64,000 bases of DNA from Microbacterium luteum (GTDB lineage: Bacteria > Actinomycetota > Actinomycetes > Actinomycetales > Microbacteriaceae). The notes under the pieces are model-generated. The model saw only the letters and a program-made list of their open reading frames with translations, had not been told where the DNA came from and made no database searches. The DNA lies in the NCBI RefSeq assembly GCF_015277875.1, contig NZ_CP063814.1, forward strand, positions 558,001 to 622,000. The letters run 5' to 3'. Made by a program: the position numbers and the translations under genes. Shown here piece by piece: positions 51,274 to 58,189 of the stretch. Position 1 is the stretch's first letter. Each line of letters starts with the position of its first letter.

Positions 51274-51780
51274 TCAGTGGTCCCCGAGGGTGCTTGGAGC
51301 ACGTTGAACGTTGCGGTGTTCCAGGTAGAGCGTCGGAACGCAGAGGCGGGTGGCGACGCGGCGGTCCACGTCGATGATCAATTCCCCGACGGCGCTCGCG
51401 CTGTCCTTCTCGGCCAGTCGCACGGCGAGTTTGTTGGCGGTTGTCCGCGCGTCGAGCATCCGGTATCGGTCGTGTTGGCGGCCCCAGATCGGCAGATCGA
51501 GCGGGAACGCCAGGCGGACAGCGAACGGGTGGCGGACTACTTCCGCGGACTGGTACGGAGCGAGCACGCCGGATTCGATGCGGACACGTGTTGCGTCCAC
51601 GTAGGACGATTCCTTACCGGTTCCCCGGTCTCTGACAACATAAGACGAGTGGTTCGGTTCAGCGTGAACGTCCCACAGTGACTCGTCGCCACCGAGCTGC
51701 ACGACCGCCTCGCACTGGAACGTCCGCACGAACCGCCAATCGGTCAGGACCGCCACTGCCTGCATGAGCTCCGCGCACAT
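51274..51780 (-). CDS. Hypothetical soluble protein, 168 aa
   Basis: A soluble protein with no signal peptide. The region DWRFVRTFQCEAVVQLGGDE and a later ARTTANKLAVRLAEKDSASAV segment look properly folded, mixed alpha/beta. ATG start at 51780. No family recognised; isolated between debris and a short gene. Confidence 0.6.
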   Translation of the reverse strand: MCAELMQAVAVLTDWRFVRTFQCEAVVQLGGDESLWDVHAEPNHSSYVVRDRGTGKESSYVDATRVRIESGVLAPYQSAEVVRHPFAVRLAFPLDLPIWGRQHDRYRMLDARTTANKLAVRLAEKDSASAVGELIIDVDRRVATRLCVPTLYLEHRNVQRAPSTLGDH

Positions 51781-51872
51781 CGCGCCAACGCTAGCGCGTG
51801 GGAACGCCCATCACCACGCCATTCGATCCCGGATCTGGCCCTCGCCGATCTCTCAGAGCCGCTGGCTTGCGA

Positions 51873-52049
51873 TCAGCGGACGTGCTCGCGAATGACACGA
51901 CAGAGGGAGCGGATGTTCTTCGTCGGCGCGAGTGTCGATGGGTATATCCGACGACGACCGTCGAGGAGCCAGAACGCGACGGTCCTGACAGATCCCACGA
52001 ATGGAAGGGCTCCGACATCGACTCCGACCGCACCAGCGTATCGCTCCAT
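51873..52049 (-). CDS. Small hypothetical protein, 58 aa
   Basis: An ATG at 52049 opens a 59-codon frame. The product (GAVGVDVGALPFVGSVRTVA then FWLLDGRRRIYPSTL) has a protein-like mix of hydrophobic and basic residues and ends IREHVR. Its composition is better than that of the other frames here. No domain recognised. The rest of 51781-52167 shows nothing else. Confidence 0.45.
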   Translation of the reverse strand: MERYAGAVGVDVGALPFVGSVRTVAFWLLDGRRRIYPSTLAPTKNIRSLCRVIREHVR

Positions 52050-52167
52050 CGTGACGCGGGCGATGCACTCGAGCGGCGCGGCTTAGGTGTGCTGCCGCGG
52101 CAGGACCTACCGGAAGGCTGAGCTGTTCCGCTAAACAGACCGCCATGCGGGCGAGTATCGTCACCGC

Positions 52168-52446
52168 ATGCGAGGAATGTCTGTCGGATTGGCGACCGCG
52201 ACGATCGTCTCTGGCGTGCTTCTGCTTGCGGCCGTCATCATGTTCGTCGTGGCAAGTCCGACGGGGACGGCGTCGTTCGGTTGGTTCGCCTACCAGCCGC
52301 TCGCCGGCGCGGCCTACTTCCCTGGTTCGCTTGTCATTCTGACCCCGCTCATGGTGACAGCGATTGTCGTCGGTGTCGTCGGTCTCGTGGGTGTCGCCGC
52401 GATCGGTGGGTACGTGCTCGGTCGACGCCGCCGATCTGCCTCGTAG
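52168..52446 (+). CDS. Small membrane protein, 92 aa
   Basis: Two helices (about residues 7-29 and 58-84) with a hydrophobic loop (FGWFAYQPLAGAAYFPG) and a short RRRR tail. ATG start. A loop of this type occurs in small actinobacterial membrane proteins of unknown role. Confidence 0.6.
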   Translation: MRGMSVGLATATIVSGVLLLAAVIMFVVASPTGTASFGWFAYQPLAGAAYFPGSLVILTPLMVTAIVVGVVGLVGVAAIGGYVLGRRRRSAS

Positions 52447-52527
52447 CGAATCTCCGCTGCGGGTGTCCCCGGCGCGCGTCGGTCAATCACTCCGCGATGT
52501 GTAGGCGTCCTTGGTAGCGTCGGCGGC

Positions 52528-53199
52528 GTGACGGGCTCGCCGACAGACGGAAGCGCCAGAGGCGGCACCGACGGTCGGGTTGTGCATGGCCCGGAGGCGG
52601 CGATCGCCGTGCTTTCAGGGGCGTCTCTGGCATTCATCCTCGCGAAGTTTTCGCTTGGTTTGGCTCGCGAGACGCTCCACTTCAATTGTTCCTGGGGGAT
52701 CGGTGGCGAGTGGGGCGTCGATGGGACGTGGGCGTGCGCCGACGGCATCGGGTACCTGTTCGTCGCTGTGATCCTTGGTGGCATGTCGGCGCTGCTGTGC
52801 CTGGTCGGGCTGCTCACCGCCGTGACGCGGCCGTCGCGTGGGCGGTCGGTCGTGTTCGTCTCATTCGCGGCGGTGTCGCTGGTGTGGGTGGGCTGGTGGA
52901 CCTACTACGCGGCAACCGCGTACACCGGTCCCCGACCCGAGGGCGAAACCGGGATCGGCGTATGGGCGGTCGCCGTGCTTCCCGCGCTCTTGCTCAGTGC
53001 GGTCGGTCTGCTGTCGGCCGGCGTGGGGGCCCTCACTCGGCACCGTTGGTCGCTATGGGTGCTGTGGGGCGCGATCGCCCTCATCGTCGCAGGTACCGTT
53101 GTGCAGCCTGGGATCGGCGTAGCGTCGATGGTTTCCGCCGGCCTCCTGGTCGCGGCTGGGGCCGGCCGACGTGGCTTGGGGGACGGGCTCCGCGGCTGA
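52528..53199 (+). CDS. Membrane protein, 223 aa
   Basis: A cytoplasmic N-terminal tail of about 20 residues, then five predicted helices to the C-terminus. Two Cys in the loop FNCSWGIGGEWG...WACADG could pair outside the membrane. No family recognised. Confidence 0.65.
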   Translation: MTGSPTDGSARGGTDGRVVHGPEAAIAVLSGASLAFILAKFSLGLARETLHFNCSWGIGGEWGVDGTWACADGIGYLFVAVILGGMSALLCLVGLLTAVTRPSRGRSVVFVSFAAVSLVWVGWWTYYAATAYTGPRPEGETGIGVWAVAVLPALLLSAVGLLSAGVGALTRHRWSLWVLWGAIALIVAGTVVQPGIGVASMVSAGLLVAAGAGRRGLGDGLRG

Positions 53200-53266
53200 C
53201 CGTCGGTAGCTGGCAATCGCCTGACTTACCTCCTGCATATTATCGTGACGGGAATATACTCCCGGT

Positions 53267-53638
53267 GTGGATGTCGTTGCGAGGGAAGTGTCGAAGGAAG
53301 TGTCGTTTTGGATCCTGGTCGCCTTATCGGGGGGCCGTAAGCACGGTTACGCGGTGCTTCGGGATGCGGAGTTGTTGAGCGCTGCGCAGGGCGATGCCGT
53401 TGTTCTGAAGGTGCCGACTCTGTATGCGGCGCTTGAGCGGTTGGCGCGGTTGGGGTTGGTCGTCGCGGCGGGTGAGGAGGTGGTCGATGGGCGGGCGCGT
53501 CGATACTTCGAGGTATCCGCCGCGGGGATGGAGGGACTGCAGGCCGAGGTGGGAAGGCTGGAAGCTCGGGCGCGAGCGGCGCGGACGGTGATGGCGACTC
53601 CAGCGGCGGGGGCGGCTGCGGAGAAGGTTCATGCGTAG
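53267..53638 (+). CDS. PadR-family transcriptional regulator
   Basis: A 123-residue PadR protein: FWILVALSGGRKHGYAVLRD, then VPTLYAALERLARLGLVVAA and the wing GRARRYFEVSAAG. The GTG start has no strong ribosome binding site, so the transcript may be nearly leaderless. It overlaps the downstream membrane-protein gene by 8 bases. Such PadR-membrane protein pairs are common in actinobacteria; the partner is probably its target. Confidence 0.88.
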   Translation: MDVVAREVSKEVSFWILVALSGGRKHGYAVLRDAELLSAAQGDAVVLKVPTLYAALERLARLGLVVAAGEEVVDGRARRYFEVSAAGMEGLQAEVGRLEARARAARTVMATPAAGAAAEKVHA

Positions 53639-54437
53639 CGGGTGTGTGGGCAGGTATCGCCGGGCGCTGCGGTGGTACCCACGAGATTGGCGTGTTGCGA
53701 ACGAGGAGGTTGTTCTCGCGACGCTTCTTGACGTGGATGACGCCCGTGGGGTGGCGGGTCCGTCGTCGGCGGAGTTGTGGGAGATCCGCCGTGACGGGTT
53801 GCGTCGCCGGTTCGCGCGCTGGTGCCGCGAGGATGGGCGGCGCCGTGCTTTCGGGTTCGCGGCGATGGCGGCGGGGGTGTGTGTCGTCGGCGTGTACTCG
53901 GTGGCAGGCCTGGTCGCCGCGCACGCCAGCGACGACACGGCTTCGGGCGAGTATGAGGCGGTCGACGCTGTGGCGACGTCCTTCCATGATTATCAGCGAA
54001 CTATTCAGGCGACGCTGGGAGGCTTCGCAGACTGCGTGAGCGAGGCGGGTTTCGCTGCAGTCATCGAGGAGCAGCCGTTCAACGACGGCATTGGCGTCAG
54101 TTTCCCGAACCACGGGTCGCAGGATCAGCAACAGTTCGATTCCGCGACCGATGAGTGTTGGAGGGCCGTGCCTGCGGTGACTGCGCCGTGGGGGGACGCG
54201 GCCTTTCGAAGCGACGCCTACGCGTGGATCTCGGGGCGCTATGACTGCATCGTCGAGGCGGGCTTCATGCTGCCTTCTCGCATGAGTGAGGAGGAGTTCA
54301 CGCGAGACCTGGACGAACGCGGAGTGCCGGGTTGGGACCCGGTCAGCGACGCGGTCGACCGGCTCGGCGGCGAGCACGTCAGTCAAGCAGCGGTGCTCGA
54401 AGCATGCCCCTCCGACATCGACTACACCGAGCAGTAG
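53631..54437 (+). CDS. Single-pass membrane protein coupled to PadR
   Basis: A 268-residue protein with a cytoplasmic N-terminal region containing YRRALRWYPRDWRVANEEVV (residues 9-28), a motif often found in proteins next to PadR regulators. One membrane helix follows at about residues 77-97. The extracytoplasmic domain has four Cys (DCVSEAG, DECWRAV, DCIVEAG and EACPSD), likely two disulfides. Function unknown. Confidence 0.75.
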   Translation: MRSGCVGRYRRALRWYPRDWRVANEEVVLATLLDVDDARGVAGPSSAELWEIRRDGLRRRFARWCREDGRRRAFGFAAMAAGVCVVGVYSVAGLVAAHASDDTASGEYEAVDAVATSFHDYQRTIQATLGGFADCVSEAGFAAVIEEQPFNDGIGVSFPNHGSQDQQQFDSATDECWRAVPAVTAPWGDAAFRSDAYAWISGRYDCIVEAGFMLPSRMSEEEFTRDLDERGVPGWDPVSDAVDRLGGEHVSQAAVLEACPSDIDYTEQ

Positions 54438-54608
54438 GGTCCGCTGCTGTGTGACGCTCGATGGTCAATCCAGACGTGGAACGATGCCTTCGCCGGCGAC
54501 TGCGCGATCCCGACGGAGAAGCATGGCATTGGCGCCGCCTTCGTTTCGTGTTCGAGGACTCAGCTTTCGCTACCGTTAGGAAGACGGGTCAAGATTGGCT
54601 GGGAAAGG

Positions 54609-54842
54609 ATGGCGATGGCTCCGCGTAGCGCGCCGAGGTTCGCTGGCCTCGTCATCGCATCTGCCGGTGTTGTCATCGCTCTAGCGAGCTTGTCGTTCTT
54701 AGTTCTGTTCTCGCCAGAGGACCAGGTTGGACGCTTTCCCGGGCCGATCGGCTTCTGGGCGCCCGCGATGATTCTCCTAGGCGTCGCCGTTGCGGCCGCC
54801 GGCATTGTCATCCAGGTACGGGAGTCCCGGGTGAAGAAGTAG
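54609..54842 (+). CDS. Small membrane protein, 77 aa
   Basis: Two helices (about residues 12-33 and 47-67) with a FPGPIGFW loop and a basic tail. ATG start, weak GGGAAAGG site upstream. Last intact gene before the att-like sequence. Confidence 0.55.
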   Translation: MAMAPRSAPRFAGLVIASAGVVIALASLSFLVLFSPEDQVGRFPGPIGFWAPAMILLGVAVAAAGIVIQVRESRVKK

Positions 54843-54902
54843 TCAGTCCACTGCGCTCCGAGTTGCACCGTGCCCGAGAGCAACCGGCGTCCCTCGCTGA
54901 TC

Positions 54903-54922
54903 GTGCGTCCCAATTGCGTCCA
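54903..54922. repeat. Direct repeat, copy 2
   Basis: GTGCGTCCCAATTGCGTCCA, 17 of 20 bases like the copy at 51113-51132. It lies about 100 bases inside the att-like site. Confidence 0.4.
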
Positions 54923-55025
54923 GTTGATCGCCCGCGAACCCCTCTGAACGCTCAGGTAAGCCGCCGCGAACCCCGTCATATCAACGCAAGCGTCGCTCAA
55001 CGCCAAAGAGCATTCCTCTGAAGAT

Positions 55026-55051
55026 GGGGTTCAAATCCCTCCGTCTCCGCC
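55026..55051 (+). other. att-like 3' end of a tRNA-Ser gene
   Basis: GGGGTTCAAATCCC followed by TCCGTCTCCGCC reads as the T-arm and acceptor strand of a serine tRNA. No 5' half (GGAGAC...) precedes it, so this is not a complete tRNA gene. Mobile elements often integrate into tRNA 3' ends and leave such a copy at one boundary. Here it separates accessory DNA on the left from the chromosome on the right. Confidence 0.7.
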
Positions 55052-55262
55052 GTGTGATGTCTCCGGACATTGTGAACGGATGAACCCCCGGTTTCGGAGG
55101 TTCATCGTGCTTGCGCTGGTGTCCGCGGGTGGGGTCGATGGTGGAGCTGGCGAGGATTTCGCCGCTGCTGCGGGCGCTGATGATGGCGTGGTCGTTGTGG
55201 ATCAGGACGATGATCTCGGTGCGGGCGTGGGCTCTGCGGACGACCACCGCCTCCAGCTGACG
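55052..55262 (-). mobile_element. Transposase remnant, C-terminal end
   Basis: A minus-strand frame reads WRQLEAVVVRRAHARTEIIV, then GEILASSTIDPTRGHQ. These resemble the last 60-70 residues of IS481-like transposases (RAHA...GELL...LDPTRDYQ). A stop closes the frame upstream, so only the tail remains. GATGAACC/GGTTCATC (55079-55086 and 55099-55106) forms a small hairpin within it. It directly abuts the att-like site. Confidence 0.6.
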
Positions 55263-55336
55263 CCACCGAACCGGTCAGGCGTCGTGAAAGAGTTCGCGCT
55301 GCTAGCGTGAGTGCGGAAACGGGTGGGGGAGCGCAC

Positions 55337-56224
55337 ATGTCGGTGGGACTTCTGGCGGTCGTCGACGACATCCTGAGCGCGGCGCTGAAAGCCAGTGCGA
55401 AGACAGCCGGTGTGGTGATCGACGACGCCGCCGTCACCCCGCAGTACGTGCAGGGCATCACGCCGGCGCGCGAGCTGCCCGTGGTGTGGAAGATCGCGCT
55501 CGGGAGCCTCGTCAACAAGTTCGTGATCATCATCCCGATTGCGCTCGTGCTGACGGCGTTCGCGCCCTGGGTGCTCCCGTACCTGTTGATCCTCGGCGGG
55601 GGATTCCTGTGCTTCGAGGGTGCGGAGAAGGTGCTGGAGTGGTTCGGCCTGCACCACGGTCCGGCCGAGGACGGCCCGCGAGACGAGGGCAAGCTCGTTT
55701 TCGGAGCGGTGCGCACCGATCTCATCCTCAGCACCGAGATCATGCTCATCGCCCTCACCAGCCTCGACCCGGGTCTGGATATCTGGATGACCCTTGCCGC
55801 CCTGCTCGTGATCGGGCTCGGGATGACGGCGCTCGTCTACGGCGCGGTCGCGCTGCTGGTCAAGATCGACGACGTCGGCCTGCGCCTGATGAAGAGCTCG
55901 CGTCCCGGAATCCGGCGCACCGGCGCCCGCGTGGTCGCATCCATGCCGACGGTCTTCCGTGTGATCGGCATCATCGGCACCGTCGCGATGCTGTGGGTGG
56001 GCGGACATCTGCTCATCGAGAACCTGGGTGAGACGTTCTGGACCGGACCGTACGACCTCGTGCACGCGGCGACCCATCTCATCGAGGGCGCCGGCGTCGT
56101 CGTGGTGTGGATCGCCGATACGGCGATGTCAGCGGTATTCGCGCTGGCCGTCGGTCTCGTGATCGCCGGCATCGTGCTGGCCGTCTCCCGCCTCCGACGG
56201 CGTGAGCCGGTGCACGCCGACTGA
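55337..56224 (+). CDS. DUF808 membrane protein (YedI-like)
   Basis: A 295-residue protein with the DUF808 start GLLAVVDDILSAALKASAK and conserved DDAAVTPQYVQGITPARELP. Five or six helices follow, with LGGGFLCFEGAEKVLEW between. Inner-membrane protein of unknown function, widespread in bacteria. ATG 55337 has GGGGGAG 5 bases upstream. First intact gene of the ordinary chromosome. Confidence 0.9.
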   Translation: MSVGLLAVVDDILSAALKASAKTAGVVIDDAAVTPQYVQGITPARELPVVWKIALGSLVNKFVIIIPIALVLTAFAPWVLPYLLILGGGFLCFEGAEKVLEWFGLHHGPAEDGPRDEGKLVFGAVRTDLILSTEIMLIALTSLDPGLDIWMTLAALLVIGLGMTALVYGAVALLVKIDDVGLRLMKSSRPGIRRTGARVVASMPTVFRVIGIIGTVAMLWVGGHLLIENLGETFWTGPYDLVHAATHLIEGAGVVVVWIADTAMSAVFALAVGLVIAGIVLAVSRLRRREPVHAD

Positions 56225-56243
56225 GCCCGTCCCGGTGCGTCGG

Positions 56244-57254
56244 CTACACCCGGCGGTACGTGGCGGTGACCGGACAGTCGAACGGGTCGCGGGCGGCGAG
56301 CCCGACGCGGTTGAGGTAGGCGATGACGATCGCGTACGAGCGCCACAGTGTGGTTTCGGTGTAGGGAACGTCGAGCGTGCGGCAGTGCTCTCGCACGATC
56401 TGCCGTGCCTGCGCGAGGTGCGGACGCGGCATGTTGGGGAACAGGTGGTGCTCGACCTGATAGTTCAGTCCACCCATGAGCCAGGTCGCCCACCATCCGC
56501 CGGAGACGTTCCGAGAGGTGCGCACCTGCTTGCTGAAGAAGTCGAGCTTTGCGTCCGGGTCGATCACCGGCATGCCCTTGTGATTCGGTGCGAACGAGGC
56601 GCCCATGTAGACACCGAAGACCGCCAGCTGCACCCCGAGGAAGGCGAAGGCCATTCCGATCGGCAGGAAGATGAACACCGGTGTCCAGATGAGGGCGAAT
56701 CGCGCGAGGAGGAGCGCGATCTCCCACCCGCGATTCTTGACCGGGTCGCGGCCGACCAGGTGACGGAACGCGAGCGCGTGCAGGTTGAGTCCTTCCAACG
56801 TCAGAAGCGGGAAGAACAGCCGCCCCTGGCGACGTGTGATCGCTCGGCGGAGGCCCCGGGCCTGGGCGGCGTCAGTATCGAGGAAGGAGATGGTGTCGAC
56901 GTCGATGTCGGGGTCCTTCCCGACGCGGTTCGGGTTCGCATGGTGGCGCGTGTGCTTGGTCGCCCACCACGAGTAGCTCATGCCCACGACGCCGTTGCCG
57001 AGGATGAGGGCGAGGGTGTCGTTCGCGGGCCCGGTCTTGAGGATCTGACGATGCGCGGCCTCGTGCGCCAGGAAGGCGACCTGTGTGAAGAGGATGCCGA
57101 GGGCTCCGGCGATGAGCAGCTGGAACCAGCTGTCGCCGAGAAGAATGAATCCGGTGATGCAGCCCCCGAGTGCGAGCGCCAGCGCGGTTCCGACGAGGCC
57201 GTAGAACCAGCGGGTTCGAGCGAGGAGCCCGCTCTCGCGCACGACCTGCGACAC
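56244..57254 (-). CDS. Membrane fatty-acid desaturase
   Basis: A 336-residue membrane desaturase with the three His boxes HEAAHRQ, HTRHHANP and QVEHHLFPNMP, which hold the di-iron centre. The membrane helices fit the delta-9/acyl-lipid type. GTG 57254 is the only normal start, but the frame stays open upstream and encodes plausible desaturase residues (RTADFPPIARAYTDVSQ) without ATG, GTG or TTG. The true N-terminus may therefore be longer or use a rare start. Confidence 0.9.
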   Translation of the reverse strand: MSQVVRESGLLARTRWFYGLVGTALALALGGCITGFILLGDSWFQLLIAGALGILFTQVAFLAHEAAHRQILKTGPANDTLALILGNGVVGMSYSWWATKHTRHHANPNRVGKDPDIDVDTISFLDTDAAQARGLRRAITRRQGRLFFPLLTLEGLNLHALAFRHLVGRDPVKNRGWEIALLLARFALIWTPVFIFLPIGMAFAFLGVQLAVFGVYMGASFAPNHKGMPVIDPDAKLDFFSKQVRTSRNVSGGWWATWLMGGLNYQVEHHLFPNMPRPHLAQARQIVREHCRTLDVPYTETTLWRSYAIVIAYLNRVGLAARDPFDCPVTATYRRV

Positions 57255-57511
57255 GTCGGTGTACGCGCGTGCGATCGGGGGGAAGTCGGCGGTGCGGGCG
57301 TACGTCTGCCTGACGGGTCCCAGACGGGATGCAGCGGTGGAGGAGATGGCCCTACCTGCGTTTCGATCGCGACCCTGTCGGCCGATGAAGCCAACGGCGG
57401 TCGCCGAACGCTGAGGGCAACGCTACGGGGTGTCGTATCCGGGCGGCGGAATACGGCGGTACTCCCAGGTGCCGGTCAGGCTCTGCCGACGACACCCGGG
57501 AAGGCGTGCCG

Positions 57512-57715
57512 TCAGAGGGGGCGGATGTTCGCGGCCTGCATGCCCTTGGGCCCGCGCTCCGCGTCGAACTCGACCTTCTGGTCCTCTCGCAGTTCCTTGA
57601 ACCCGTTGCCGGTGATCGCGCTGTAGTGCGCGAACAGGTCGGCGGAACCATCGTCGGGGGCGATGAAGCCGTATCCCTTGTCGGCGTTGAACCATTTCAC
57701 GGTGCCAGTGGCCAT
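57512..57715 (-). CDS. cspA: Cold-shock protein
   Basis: A 67-residue cold-shock domain: [20 protein letters not shown] (RNP1 KGYGFI), DLFAHYSAI (RNP2) and the usual [16 protein letters not shown] end. It binds single-stranded nucleic acid as an RNA chaperone. ATG 57715 has GAAGGAAG upstream. The frame is open for another 146 codons upstream, see the separate entry. Confidence 0.93.
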   Translation of the reverse strand: MATGTVKWFNADKGYGFIAPDDGSADLFAHYSAITGNGFKELREDQKVEFDAERGPKGMQAANIRPL

Positions 57716-57718
57716 CGT

Positions 57719-58153
57719 GTTCTTCCTTCTCGTGTGCCGGCCGCGTGAGCGGCCGAGGATGTGCGGCCTCCGAGTGAGACCGCGACGGGTGTGGTGGGTG
57801 GTTGTGGGTCGTCGCGTGGGGGGCGCAGCGGATGCGGCGACGGCAGCGCGGGCGAGAGGCTCGCTGGGGTAACGTCCGAGGTCGTCGCCCCGGGCGTTCT
57901 GCGCTTCGTATCGCCCGCCGGACGACGAGGCGACGAATCCGGCGTACTCGCCGGAGCGCGTCGCGACGTGGACGCCATCGTCGGCCTGCGCCCAGGTCAG
58001 GACGGGTGAGGGTGCGTGTGAGGAAAGAGGAGCCGCGAGCGCGGCGGAAGAAGAAGACAAGAGAACTTTCGAAGAGTGCGACGGCCCAGAATCCGATGGA
58101 TCCGCGGACAGAACGTCACCTGCGCTGGTGCGTCGAGGGCGTCGCGAGAACAA
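57719..58153 (-). other. Open frame continuous with the cold-shock gene
   Basis: Upstream of the csp start, in the same frame and without a stop, lies a protein-like stretch ([20 protein letters not shown], then [20 protein letters not shown]) followed by a basic tail that runs into the csp Met. It may be a separate small gene that lost its stop, or a longer csp variant. No good start codon; nearest in frame is a TTG. Confidence 0.35.
57739..57756. promoter_or_regulatory. Perfect hairpin in the csp leader
   Basis: CGGCCGC (57739-57745), loop GTGA, GCGGCCG (57750-57756), about 24 bases upstream of the csp ATG. It may influence mRNA folding or stability with temperature, as known for cold-shock leaders; not shown here. 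Confidence 0.5.
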
Positions 58154-58189
58154 GAAGAGATGCCCGATCGGGAATTTCCATGGTATCAG

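Noticed and set aside
54960..55051. A complete tRNA-Ser gene
   Set aside because: Only the T-arm and 3' acceptor strand are present; no matching 5' acceptor strand or anticodon arm can be found upstream.
57423..57511. A small gene ending in an RRIPPPGYDTP-like peptide downstream of csp
   Set aside because: The frame overlaps the csp gene out of phase and has no independent start; support is only a short tail.
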